This document shows, in pieces, positions 1 to 10,929 of a stretch of 64,000 bases of DNA. The stretch comes from Cryptomeria japonica. Lineage: Eukaryota > Streptophyta > Pinopsida > Cupressales > Cupressaceae. The DNA is taken from positions 318,435,456 to 318,499,455 of the forward strand of contig NC_081407.1 in assembly GCF_030272615.1 (NCBI RefSeq). Direction: 5' to 3'. Numbering within the stretch: the stretch's first letter is position 1; each line of letters begins with the position of its first letter. Below the pieces are notes generated by a model. That model did no database searches and was not told the origin of the DNA. It saw nothing but the letters and a program-made list of their open reading frames with translations. The translations under genes and the position numbers were made by a program.

Positions 1-489
1 GCTTGTGCTATCTTGCAAAATCAAATATCATGTAAATTTTTCTCAGGTCATCATGGTTCAATTATACCATTATGCTTGTATAAATTTTCAACATATCCCG
101 AGATCAATCAATGTTCAATGATGATACATATATTGAAAGCAAATAACATGTGGCTATATCGGATGACAAATGCAGAATGAGGATGCTCAAAAACAATTAG
201 TTGCATATCAAATCATACATCTCATTTTCAAGATACATCTCACAACATATCAAATCATACATCTCATAACATCGTGCATTCACATCACATACATCTATCT
301 AAGCATTGCATCATCATAGAATAAGCAAAAGCATATAGAAAGCATAAATCCATCACACATCACATGAGAATCAAAGAAAATGGTGTCATCTATATATCTC
401 AACCAATGATCAATATATACGAAATGTGTCATGTCTATACCAAAATATACAATACAATGATCAAATACAATAGAGACCACGTCTCTCAA
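1..489 (-). other. 3' flank of the PMD pseudogene, non-coding
   Basis: No coding sequence is visible here. On the minus strand it follows the last coding segment of the PMD pseudogene. It is rich in short runs such as GATGTATGATTTGATATG and ATGATGATG. A similar TATG/GATG-rich stretch follows the related coiled-coil ORF on the plus strand at 15.24-15.6 kb, so this is probably the 3' untranslated and spacer part of the same element family. That link is inference from composition and position. Confidence 0.4.
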
Positions 490-2447
490 GCATGACTATC
501 TCCCGAAGGAGATGGTCTCGCTGCCGATGTCCCAGCCTCTGGATCTCCAGGTGGATCCTATCTAGAAGGCCCTGTCACGCCTCTGCTCTCTGACCGTGAA
601 CCAGTCTCTCGAGATCGACTCGATCTCAACTATGTGAAGCTCTGCACTCTGCGCTCCCTGGGCACCGTATCCTCATAGTGGCGCCAATAATACTCTGCCT
701 CCTTGACTCTCAAGGATAGCTCTCTCATGATATCTATCATAGGGCCACTTACTGCCACTCTCTGCAAACTCCCTGCCAGCTCCTCTGCTCAACCCCGCCG
801 CTCTATCTCCGTATCACGCTCTAGGGTCATCTGGGTCATCTGACACTGCTGCGCCAATACCTGTGCCTGCAGCTGCTGCATTGTCAACTGTAGGGTCCTA
901 ATCTGAGCATCCTCTCGATGCGTTGAGACTTTGACCTAAAGGGGTACCTAGGAAGACGCACTCCATGTCCTACCCCCTGTCCTTGGTGCTGGTGGCGGTA
1001 ACACATTAGTCCTCCTCCTCTGAGCTAGTCGTCTCAACTCATTAGTCCCTCCCACCACTGCTATCACCTCTCCTACTCTCCCCTCACCCCCTGCCCCAAT
1101 CACCAAGCCTCCTCTCCCTCTATCTATCATAGCTCATCGAATTGCTCTCTCCACCCGCACTGCTCTATCACCACCATCTCTACCTTTGTCTCCTCTCCTC
1201 CTTCGATCTCCTCTCCCTCGTCGTCGTCCTCCACCTCCTCCATCATCTCCCTCATCCCCATCTCCAAGACCCTCGTCCTCGTCATCATCGAAAGTAGGCC
1301 GCATCTCTACTGGATCTGATATCCTTGCCACGACACGAGCCGTGAACAATCGGGCAAACTCATCCGTCATCCCAGCATCTAGTATCTCAGGGGCGTAGTC
1401 CCATATCTGGCCCGCTAACTACACAAACTCCTCTATGATCGCTGCACTGTCAATAGTCAGACCCCAATCTGGTATGTCCTATCTCTGGCGTGCATACAAA
1501 TAGGTCCCCTGTGGTATCCCCTGTTGTCGACCAAACTGCCGCAAAAATCTCGTAACCAAGAGTCTCTCGATCACAAAAGGGGTCCGTCCTATCAAAAACT
1601 GAGTCATGAAGATGTATGGCATCTCTAGCCCATCCTCAGCCCACACCTCACAACCTGTATATGGTTGCCAGATGACCGTATTGATGTTAGCCAATACTCT
1701 CCTCCAATTCTCCAGCTTGCCCAGCTTCCGCTGGATAACTAATCCCCTGTATCCATATGCATAGGCACACCCAACAAGCCTATCTCTATCCACCAATGGC
1801 CTAGCTGCGGGAATGTGCTCCCAACACCATACCTATAGGAGCATCACACCAGCTGACAAACTGTTGTAACCCAGGTATACAACCTCATGCAAATCCCTGT
1901 ACAAGTGGGCTAGCATAGCCGATCCCCGTGTGAACCTGTGACCCTGTGTCACCATCTCCTCCAACACCAATCCCCATCCTACAGATAGTCCCTTCGACCT
2001 GTTGTCGGGACATAGGAAACCACCTATAAAGCCTGCCAGTACCGATGGAAGAGGCGCATAGTCCAAATCCAGAAACTCCTACCATAGGATCTCATATCCG
2101 CACACTGTGTCATCATGAAATATCCGGCAAAGTGCCTCTATCCCGCCCTCCTCTGACTGCTCATAAGGTAGTAGTGAACCTACTACCGGTATATGCAAGA
2201 TCTAGTAACAATCCTCTGGAGTCACTGTCATCTCACTTGTGGCAAAGTGGAAGGTATTCATGTCATTGTGCCATCTCTCTGCCAGCACTGTAAGTAAACC
2301 CCGGTTCACAGTAAACCGAGGCATCTCTAGTAGGGAAGACATACCACATCTATTAATGATATCTAGATCAGGTTGTGACAATCGTGGTATTAATGCCCAT
2401 GGTCTAGGGAATCGCTCACGTGACTGAACCACTCCCAATCGCTCTTG
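490..2447 (-). pseudogene. Plant mobile domain (PMD) protein, broken; main exon
   Basis: The minus strand keeps a single frame from 2447 to about 490 with no frameshift but about eleven stops. Pieces matching the PMD family, in order, are GLLTVLAERWHNDMNTFHF and EMTVTPEDCY (2300-2200), RFTRGSAMLAHLYRDL (about 1930), IWQPYTG (about 1670) and RFLRQFGRQQGIP (about 1530). Next come an acidic, Gly/Arg-rich low-complexity stretch (1134-1290) and a Gln-rich coiled coil (about 900-800). PMD proteins include the silencing factors MAIN and MAIL1, and many PMD copies ride in transposable elements. All stops are TAG or TGA where CAG or CGA would fit, e.g. after EDCY, in LL-stop-VW and in QR-stop-DI. The start is taken at an acceptor-like site, a pyrimidine-rich run then GACAAG, because the frame is closed just upstream. 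No function is likely today. Confidence 0.8.
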
Positions 2448-2566
2448 TCAAAAAGAAAAACAAATCCAATATCAGTTTCCTCATCAAAACATAGATATCA
2501 AAATCAAAATCATGACAAAAACTTGAAAATTTTGAAAATCTAATCAAGTTCTACATCATATCCATC

Positions 2567-2735
2567 CATATCAACTTGTAACACAACTCAAGTTTTCAAA
2601 AATCATATCAAACTGGTAACACAACTCAAGTTTCCACATCGCATCAACTTGTAACACAACTCAAGTTTCCAATCTATATCAGCTTGTAACACAACTCAAG
2701 CTCCACAAGTTCATATCAATTTCACATTAATATCT
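2567..2735. repeat. 35-38 bp tandem repeat, about 4 copies
   Basis: The block GTAACACAACTCAAG recurs at 2578, 2616, 2651 and 2686, spaced 38, 35 and 35 bp. Each unit pairs CAACTTG with CAAGTT and so could form a small hairpin. It lies in the intron-like interval of the PMD pseudogene. Confidence 0.8.
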
Positions 2736-2917
2736 ATACATAACTTGAAAAATCACAAATCAAACCAAGTTATATCAACACTCATATTGGACAAAATCGC
2801 AACACCATGACAGCCGACACAGAAATAAACAATTTACACCTATCCTGGCAAAACTGGCCTTATCCTATAACTTTTCCTCATTCACAAATCATCCTATCTC
2901 GCAAAATTTTCCTTGAT

Positions 2918-3371
2918 GCGCTAAACAGACTTGTCTACATGCTGAAATCTTATCCATACGCTAACCTGTTTTCTCTACGCGCTATTCTATCTATCCCACG
3001 CGCTTGACTGACTCTATGCGCTAGCCTTTTTTCTCCATGCGCCAACTAATCTACCCTAAGTGCTAAACCTCTCTCGTGTGCTAACATATCCCACAAATGC
3101 ACTACTTGTCTAACCCTATGCGGTAGGTCAGATTTACGCGCTACTTACCCTTGCCCATGCGACCCCCTGTGCACCCTCTATGCTAGGTTTACTTGATGCG
3201 CTACCCTTTTAACTCTAAGCGCTGCCCTGTGTCCCTGATGCGCTAATCAACGACTATGTGGTAACCTAGAAAACCTATGTGCTACCCTAAGTTTTCAGAT
3301 GCAACCTAAAATCTAAAACCTTATGCACTACGAAATTTTTCGTATGCATTGACCGACAACCTAGATGCGCT
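2918..3371. repeat. GCGCT-core array with 21/21/18 bp spacing (60-bp higher-order unit)
   Basis: A five-base core (GCGCT, or GTGCT, GCACT, GTGGT, GCGCC) starts at about 2918, 2940, 2958, 2979, 3000, 3018, 3039, 3060, 3078, 3099, 3120, 3138, 3159, 3180, 3198, 3219, 3240, 3258, 3279, 3300, 3325, 3346 and 3367. From 2958 to 3300 the spacing cycles 21, 21, 18, giving a 60-bp repeat of three cores. Most off-consensus cores differ from GCGCT by CpG to TpG or CpA changes, so the ancestral array was probably uniform. Spacers vary much more than cores. The array lies between the putative first exon and main exon of the PMD pseudogene. Confidence 0.85.
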
Positions 3372-3442
3372 AAAACGTGAAACCCGCATGAAAAATTCCA
3401 AAAAAACTACCAAAAATGACAAAATAAAATATCTAAAAAGGG

Positions 3443-3535
3443 TCAAAAAGGTTGACTTATTGGTGGTCCATACGCGGTAGGCCTCTGATACCTCCGAACA
3501 CGCTCGAATCGTTGTGTAGAATATGAAATAGGCAT
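3443..3535 (-). pseudogene. Putative first exon of the antisense PMD gene
   Basis: A 30-codon open frame starts at an ATG at 3535 (MPISYSTQRFERVRRYQRP), 74 bp downstream of a good TATA box on the same strand. It ends at a stop at 3443. The PMD exon starts a kilobase further on, so an intron is implied, but the donor site is weak (AATAAGTCAACC). On the same strand at about 3495-3483 the bases GGTATCAGAG match 10 of 12 of the tRNA-iMet primer site used by many LTR elements. The segment could therefore instead be the LTR/primer-site junction of an independent minus-strand element. Confidence 0.35.
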
Positions 3536-3608
3536 TTTGTCTTTTCTCCAAAAGTCTCTCTCTCCAAGATCAACAAACACAAATGAGACAAAACAATGCA
3601 CTTTTCCC

Positions 3609-3616
3609 CTTTTATA
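3609..3616 (-). promoter_or_regulatory. TATA box for the PMD gene (minus strand)
   Basis: The minus strand reads CCCTATAAAAGGGG, a strong plant TATA element, 74 bp upstream of an ATG. It points away from the LTR at 3980, so the PMD gene seems to have had its own promoter. Confidence 0.6.
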
Positions 3617-3960
3617 GGGTAAAATAAAATTAGGGTTTAGGGGATTGAGCGTGTAATTCACTCGTGGTCTTCCTCGTACCCTCGGACACATCAATATCGG
3701 GAGATGAATCAATTTTAGCATTCCACATAGAAATTTTTTTACAATGCCAACACAATTATCAAATCAAATCAAATTTTCCAAATTTTTGATTCATCGCCCG
3801 AGGGGGCATTATCAACATCAATTATCAAATCTGGGGCATCACACATCAAATTTGGGGCATGACATGAAAATAAAAAAAAACAAAAAAAAACATTGATCAT
3901 AATCAAATTTTGGCAACACATCATTTTCTTTGAATTAACATGTGCACACACGTCTCTTCA
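3617..3960. other. Spacer or LTR-like sequence upstream of the PMD promoter
   Basis: No gene is seen. The interval holds imperfect direct repeats around ATCAAATYTGGGGCAT (3815-3865). The plus-strand motif GGGGCATGACA at 3855-3865 would read TGTCATGCCCC on the minus strand, an LTR-like start that resembles one end of insertion C (34455). A minus-strand LTR from 3865 to about 3490 is therefore possible but unproven. Confidence 0.35.
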
Positions 3961-3979
3961 AAGAGGGGCAAAAAGTAGA
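3961..3979 (+). promoter_or_regulatory. Polypurine tract preceding the plus-strand LTR
   Basis: The run AAGAGGGGCAAAAAGTAGA lies directly before TGTATAAAAATGACC. A purine tract followed by TG is the standard primer site for plus-strand synthesis next to a 3' LTR. Confidence 0.55.
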
Positions 3980-5230
3980 TGTATAAAAATGACCATATTC
4001 CTAAATGAATATTTTATGTTCATTTCTCTATTTAATTAAATCCAATTTAATTGAATTACCCACATTCCTCTATTTAAATTAAGTGAATTACTCAATTTAT
4101 TTAATTAACCCCTTTTAGGTCATTTAATGGAATAAATCATTTTATTCAATTAAATCCCTTCTATCCACTTTTAATTAAATTCAAATTTAATTAAATAGTT
4201 ATCCTAAATTGAATAAATCTAATTTATTCAATTTCCCAAATTGCAAGCAAATTGAATTAAATTAACTTTATTTCAATTAAATCCTATTATCTCTCCATCC
4301 ACTTGCAAAATCCTACATCTCCCACTTGCCTCCTAAACCCTATTCCTAACCCTCTTCTAGACTCTTCTAATCTTCTAAATTAGCCTAACCCATCTCCTAA
4401 ATATTGTCACATCCCTAAGCAAGGGGAAGTCACTTCTCAAACCCTCAAAGTCTTCAATAACCATTAAAGGTTCCAAGTGTCCAACAACTTTCTCTTACAA
4501 ACCATTAATGGTTAACTCAACCCCCTTGCATGATTAGAGAATTTCTCTAAACTCAACCTCCATGTAACCCAAGGGTCTCATCAAGCCTTTAATTCTTTGA
4601 CCATGGTTATTCCTTAATCCCTTGCACAAGAGTTTATCCTTTGGGTAAAAGCTTTATCCATTGGATAAACCCTAATCTAACCTTAACCCTTACCTCTTCA
4701 GGTAACCATGAGGTCTTCTCAAGCATTTAATGCTTCCTACCTCTATTCTCAACCCAACCCTATGTTGACAATTGTCACCATTTCATTGGTGAAAATTGCA
4801 AACATGGATTCCCAACTTTCAAACTCCACCCTTGATTAAATCTTTCAATCCTAGCCATCCATTGCCCTATTTTTGCTATAAATAGAGCTCTCCATTCCTC
4901 CATTTAAAGGCCAAGTCTTTAGCATCATACTTATGCTCAAATACATTCAAGCTTTCATATATCATTTATGCTCATCATTTAGCCTCTCTTTTAGATAGGA
5001 ATTAATCTAAATATGCATGTTTAGAGTATTTTCCTTATCATTTAGCTCAATTACAGACTAATATATCATGCTAGGATAGTCTTGCTACTAATCTTGTCAT
5101 CTTATAATCTAGTTTATTACATATTTAAGATCATGCATAGCTTAGGATGCATTTCATTGAAAAATCAATTAAAACATCCCTCGTTCTTGCATTTGTCATC
5201 CCTAAACCATTTTGCTCAGTGATCTGGGAG
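3980..5230 (+). mobile_element. Gypsy-type LTR, probably 3' LTR of the PMD-bearing element
   Basis: The segment begins TGTATAAAAATG after a purine tract. It has an AT-rich, AATTAAAT-palindromic block at 4030-4270, a TATA box (GCTATAAATAGAG) near 4880, and ends near TTTTGCTCAGTGATC. It shares its architecture and many phrases (the CATTAATGGTTA block, the TTATCCATTGGATAA block, TATA context, terminal CCTAAACCATTTTGC) with the minus-strand LTR at 10975-12451, so the two are one family in opposite orientation. The right boundary is approximate and no target duplication was found. Sequence from 5231 to about 5460 might still belong to it. Confidence 0.6.
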
Positions 5231-7224
5231 AAAAAACATTGGTTTGAGGGACCTTGTGAGATAGAGAACCATGGAACCATCCTTGGGAAGTTGAGTCATC
5301 CTTCATGACTCCATAACTTGCACCAAGAAGTCCTGTGGGTGTGTGAGCAAGGCTCCTTAGGCTTCATTTTTCACATTTTAAGCTTTATTGACCCGCTTTT
5401 CCCGCATATAGTTTGTACAAAATAAATAAATTCTTACCCATAAAAAACTAAGTAGCTTGCATGGCAAGGTGCATGATGCCCTTGCACATGAACTTGAGTT
5501 GATACCAAGGGTTCTTCCAATCTTCTGATGTAGAGACCAAAATATTGTATTCTTTAAATATTCAAAAGAATATCCTCTGCCTCCCTACAGTTATCTGAAA
5601 CCTTCACCACCATATCAAGCTTCTAAGAGTCTTCAAACAGTCTCACCATGCTTGGTGAGTTGTAAGTCTACAACATCTGTCAGATGATCACACCGTTTCT
5701 TAATTTTGTTCTTCTCATTAGTCAATGGATTTAGTTGCATGTACAAGTTTTCTATTTGAAGCTTTCCGTTTCCTTCTACATCATTCTTCATGTCTATAGT
5801 ATTGAATAGTTGTACAATTTGTGATGATATAATATCTATGTGACCCTTAATATCCTTTTGCTTTTAAAACATGTACGCCGCCACTACATCCTTTACACTT
5901 TTCTAAAAAAAAAATTATGCTTTCTTTTAGTTGGATATGTGTTGTTGCACATCTAATCACCAAAACTTCTAGTCTTTTCTCTTCCACCTTCTTCTGTACA
6001 TCCTTCAAAACTTTGGCTTCCAATTTGAAAGCATGTTCCTTAAATCCCTTAAGCATTAATTGTATTTTTAATTCAATTCCAAGTGAACAAACAATCAAGC
6101 ATTCATCAAGCATTGAAGGAGAATTCAAGTTAAAGCACAACATTCATGATCAACATTCTGCATGACATCCTAAAACCTTGTGTGAGGATTCAAGAAAGAT
6201 TCATCAAGGTATCATGTTCAATTTCAAGCATTTTTATATTAGATCTATCCTTTCCCTCAAAAGGAAAACATTATACTTCAAGGTTAATTCACAACCTGAG
6301 GTTTGACCTAGGAAAGCCCCCATCAACAAACCTATTTTCGTCATTTTGTGTGTAGGAAATTGATTCATGAGTTACGTGTGAAGAATTTGGCAAAGTAAAT
6401 AATGAAAATCAAACTCAAATTTTGATGGCATGAAAAGCAGAAGACTAGGCCAGTTCACACCTCCTAGTCCCAAGAATTTTTGACAACCTTTTGATACTAG
6501 ATTCTGTGTACCACCCTAATCCTAAAAGCATTCATTTTGTCTACATCTGACAGGTGGAGGATTTGGTCGATCTGCACCTCCTAGTCCCAAAAATTCTACT
6601 TGAACACTCTATTAAAGGAGAAGAGATATGACTTCTATGCCTACTAAGGAGATGCTTACTATTAGTCATATGATAAGAGAAAAGATAATAAATGTGAATA
6701 CTACTAGCTAACAAGTTGTGTAATGTTGGGTGATTCATGCTACATCATGGATTTCATTGGCTAGCAAGTTGTGTTATGCTAGGTAATCTATGATAGAGAA
6801 GATTAACAAACAAAACCATTTGTTCGCAAGGCAATCGGAAAACTCTACTACAAAATGGTTGTTGTAGTGAGATAAAACACAAATAACAATAATAACCAGC
6901 ACTTGCAAAGGTGTAAACAACAACAATTATCACACTAGAAATCCATGCTATTCCAAGTAACCTTTAACGAATCTCAAAAAAATGATAACCATTCCCTAGG
7001 GGGCACTATGTAACACAACACTTCTAGTTTGAGGATACATAAATGAATTAACATGAGAAAAAAGGAGAGCTCATATGCCTCCCCTTAAGATGTCAACATA
7101 CCTCTAGGTTGATATCTTAAGGTAGATAGTGATCAAGGATAAGCACCTTCAACACCAAGGAGATACCCTTAATATCTCCCCTAGTTTTTTGCTCCAGGTC
7201 ATTTCCTTTTACATTTAGGTAGAT
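5231..7224. other. Decayed sequence without an assignable gene
   Basis: No recognisable domain is seen. A minus-strand stretch at about 6070-5850 reads as a lysine/glutamate-rich helix (VEEKRLEVLVIRC) and could be a decayed coiled coil. Two imperfect duplications occur: CACCTCCTAGTCCCAA at about 6462 and 6573, and a longer unit around CTAGCWARCAAGTTGTGT at about 6705 and 6760. The minus-strand gag described next may once have continued into this interval. Confidence 0.4.
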
Positions 7225-8074
7225 GAAGAGAACACCTATTAGATAGTTGTCTCCACCATTGTAGGAAAGATGAAAATAGCTCCCCTAGTTTTTGCTTGGT
7301 ATTACACAGATATGCCATGGTGACATTGCATTTTATGTTGTGTGAATAATGTGCAATGAATTTCTAGACCATTTCTTCGAATGTCCTAATGTCGTCTGTT
7401 AATCGGGAAAAACATTGTGTAGTTGTCCCTCCCAAACTTTGAGGAAAGAGGCACATTAGATATGTGTCTTCATATGCCACTTCTAGGCAAGTTGAGTGAA
7501 ATTTCCTGATATGATCTCTAGGATCTTGTTTTCCCCGATACTTTTCAAACTTAGGTGTTTCAAACCCTTGTGGAAAAGGTGGCATATGTAGATTCCTATG
7601 AAAGGGATAGGGACAAATATCATTAAGTGAAAACTGGGTCATTTTCACACCACTGTGGAGTTGTTGGGCTAGATTCTTGACTTGTTGCCTCAACATGTCA
7701 ATATCATTAGGAGGAGGAGGAGGTGGATTTCCTTAATTAAGGTCATATCTAAATTTATTTTGACCTCTTCCACCCTCATTATGACTATGGTGTTCTGATG
7801 CTTGCCATAATTATGCGGTATCAAAATCAAAGGGTATTTTGGCTCCCTTTTTGGCACATCTCAAAAAATGAGCATGAACGTTGTTTTTGAGGATTTCATC
7901 GAAAAGTCGATTGAAGACGGGGTTGTGTTGTGCCCTTTCTATTGCTTCAAGAGTGGGAGTACCAGGATTTTCATCATTTGCATTTCCTCCAAGGGCTTCT
8001 TGGAATTCATTGAGATTTTCATCCTCTTCCTCCTCGACTTCTAGTTGTCTAGTCCTTGATCTGGTTTGAGCCAT
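7225..8074 (-). pseudogene. gag: Ty3/gypsy gag, broken
   Basis: The frame runs from the ATG at 8074 (MAQTRSRTRQLEVEEEED) to about 7225. The N-terminal part is acidic, a proline run follows at about 7715, and the retrotransposon gag core is clear: KFEKYRGKQDPRDHIRKFH, then YLMCLFPQSLGG, then YLCNTKQKLGELFSSFLQWW. These are hallmark phrases of plant gypsy capsid proteins. Stops occur at about 7808 (TAA), 7733 (TAA) and 7364 (TAG), each where a glutamine fits, and I see no frameshift. Protease and RT are not found downstream, so the element is truncated. Its LTR and primer site lie 2.9 kb upstream on the same strand. Confidence 0.88.
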
Positions 8075-10929
8075 CTTGTCTGAAAGTTGTTTTTGAAGTT
8101 TGGTGAAAGTGAGTATGAGTTGGTGATGGAATGAGAGATAAATGTTTGGTGAAGTGTTTAGCATATGGATCTTTAACACTAAAGGGTTGATGTTACCAAA
8201 GTCCTTTTATGAATTGCTTGTTGTTTTTGTTAACAATGTTTGATATGATAAGGTATAGTAAGGTCTGAGATATGCTGTAGACTAGGCTACCTAGTAATGA
8301 GAGGATTCACTCATAGACTAGTTTTAACCTGCATAGAAATGCCTCTTAGGATGAGTTTATCCTAGATGTAGAGACACTCTAAAAAGTGATGTGTTATTTT
8401 GATTCAAGCAATATCTAAAAAGAACTTAGGACAAGACCTTTTTATGTTTCAAGAGTTGGAATGGATTGATGATGTATGAATGTAAGAATGGATGGGAACT
8501 TCAATAAAAAATTTGTGTTACATATGGGACAAATTCTTCTTCTTCTCTCTCGAGGGTTGGTGGTTCTTCTTGAGCTATGTTATATGTAATGCAGATGTCT
8601 GGAAAGAAGGCATGGTTGATTTTGCCTCCCTTGTTTTTATGATAACTCAAAGCTCTATATTGAGTAAAAGCTCTGTTGTTCAAAGACTCTTGATCAAACT
8701 CGTTGGATTTTCCTTGAAGATATAGACGCATGTGACGCAAGAAGGCTCTATGTGAGACAAAAAATTGTCTATTAAGATAGAAAAATTTCCTTCTTTTGAT
8801 GAAAGCCTTTGAGCTTAATGGTATTTTCTTCAAATTGATATGTTGATGAAGATTCTTCTTTCTCAAAATGTGAAGGATGGTCATATAGTTTGATATCTTG
8901 TTTGCACTTTGTTTTGATTTTTGCCAAATGTTGGTTTTGAAATTTTATGTTGGATGAATACTTGTTTTTGAATTGTTTTTTATTTTTCTTTGACAAGAAA
9001 ATAGAGCAAGCGCACAAACACAATAATGTTGCCTCAAAAGGCATAAATAAGTGTGGGTCTAAATCAAACCAATCTTTGGACTCTTTCATCCCTTTCAAAT
9101 GTTTTTGTGTATGTTTTTCCAAAATCTTGAAGACTCAGTTTATCACTGGTCTGACACAAAACAAAGACACTTCAAACACATTTTATCCCTAAGGTCAAAT
9201 GGTCGGTTGTGATAATTTCAGCCCACATCTTGATATTTCTTCAACTTTGGTACTACATACCTTATGAATCCCGCCGTAGCAGGTAAGGATGTGATATACT
9301 AAGTCTTGCACGAGCATAACAGATAGATGATCCCTATGATGGTGGAGTCACCACTTTTATCAAGCTACAAGTAGTCTTTCAAAAAGCCCTATTTCTACTC
9401 AAGGAAATATGTATGGTGAGTATCTTGGGAGCAAAACCATCTATTCTCTTGCATTGAATTTATCACAAATATCCTCAATCAATAGAATGGGTGGGTTTCT
9501 ATATAAAAAGGTGTCTAGTAATTTTTGATGTTTTTGGACATAAGTTCATTCTGCAGTGACTCACTTAAGAGCCTTGTAACTTATGGTGGGGCCCATATGT
9601 CCTTTCGACAAGTTACACTCTAGGAACAACTATACCCAAGGCTACAAATTTTGCTCACACTTGATTTCTATAGCGGCTCGAATGATTTACCGCGCGAGGT
9701 CGTTCCCAAGAGTGATGAGTCTCTTGGCAAACCTCTCTTAAAAAGATAAAATTTTGAGTGTTACTAACACTTTTCTCTTGCACCTAGGACCACAAAAGCC
9801 AAGGGAGAGGATAATGTGTGTTAGAAGTAGGACCACTCGACAAACTTTGCACAAGTGTGCCAATCACCAAAAACACTTATTCTTTTTAACCAAAATATAG
9901 CAATCTGCTTTAGCTATTTGGAGATGTTGCTCCAACATTAATGGTGTTCTTTTTAGCTTCAAGGAAAAATGTTTTGTAATCTAAGAACTTGAAATCCTGG
10001 TCAACTGAATTGAGAACACGTTTTGCTTGAAGTAAATCGATTGAACTTGAAGAAAAAAAATGGTTTGTTCTTTTTAAACTTGCCCAAAATGAAGTGTGGA
10101 TTGTGATTTCTTTAAGTTGATGCAAGATATAAAATTTGTTTTGTTGATTTTAAGCACCAAAATAAAGATTGTTCCTATTTTGTAAAAAGAAATTTTGTTG
10201 GGTTTTGAATTTGTAGTTCTTTTTACCCTGACAAATGAGATTCTTTTTATAAGCCCAAAACAAAATGTGTGATTCTTTTTAAGAGCCCAAATTGAAATGT
10301 GAAGTTGATTTTAAACTAAAATAAGAAGTGAATTCATTTTTAAGACAACTTTGAAAAAGTTAGTAAAAAAAGAGTAAATTTACTTCCTAATCTAATTTAA
10401 AAACCTACACAAAGAGATAAATAGTTAGTAAAAATGAAAAATGGAGTTTTGGTGGGCTTCTACAAGCCTAAATTCTGATTTCTCGGTTACAAAAATTCTT
10501 TTTTACAACTCTCTGTTACAATAGCGCTACTCTGTGTGGAAACAAAAGCGCTATTTAACACGAAAGCGCTGAATAACCAATGAAAGCGCTAAAAGAAGTG
10601 CAAGCGTGCTTAAAAAAAGAGACAATAGCACTAAAAGAACACTATCAAACATAATTAATTATGTCAAACAATGACCTGAAAGCACTAAACTGGGAATGAT
10701 AGCGCTATTTAATGGTCAATAGCGCTAAAAGAGAGACAATAGCGCCAGTTGAGAGACAATAGCGCCAGTTGAGAGACAATAGCGCCAGTTGAGAGACAAT
10801 AGTGCTATAATTAGGAACAATAGCGCTAAAGTACCAACTTTTGAAGGTGCTAGAGTGTGAACAAAAACGCTTAAGCGTGACCTGTGTGTCAATTAAAACA
10901 TGAAAAAGTTAGTAGTTTACAAAAAAATA
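8075..10929 (-). other. Long 5' leader of the minus-strand gypsy element
   Basis: This is the stretch between the primer site at 10972 and gag at 8074. It has no convincing coding capacity; the open frame around 8500-8880 (minus) shows no domain I know. It contains the phased AGCGCT array at 10.5-10.83 kb. Around 9690 the minus strand has GGGAACGACC, which also occurs in the leader of element E near 63139, suggesting related leaders. A leader this long may include a further decayed insertion. Confidence 0.5.
10523..10827. repeat. AGCGCT-core array, 20-bp period, in a retroelement leader
   Basis: AGCGCT or a one-step variant starts at 10523, 10547, 10565, 10585, 10603, 10627, 10681, 10701, 10721, 10741, 10761, 10781, 10801 and 10822. 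From 10681 to 10801 the spacing is exactly 20 bp. Units at 10741-10800 are near-identical (GAGAGACAATAGCGCCAGTT), while outer units share only the core and an upstream CAAT or GAAA. The array ends about 145 bp from the tRNA-Trp primer site on the element's sense (minus) strand. Confidence 0.9.

Noticed and set aside
1186-1398. Pro/Ser-rich plus-strand open frame
   Set aside because: It is the complement of the acidic Gly/Arg-rich low-complexity part of the PMD pseudogene.
2918-3371. CRISPR-like array (constant core, variable spacers)
   Set aside because: The genome is eukaryotic, cores are only 5-11 bp, spacers are 9-15 bp and partly repetitive, and there are no cas genes. It is a degenerate tandem repeat.
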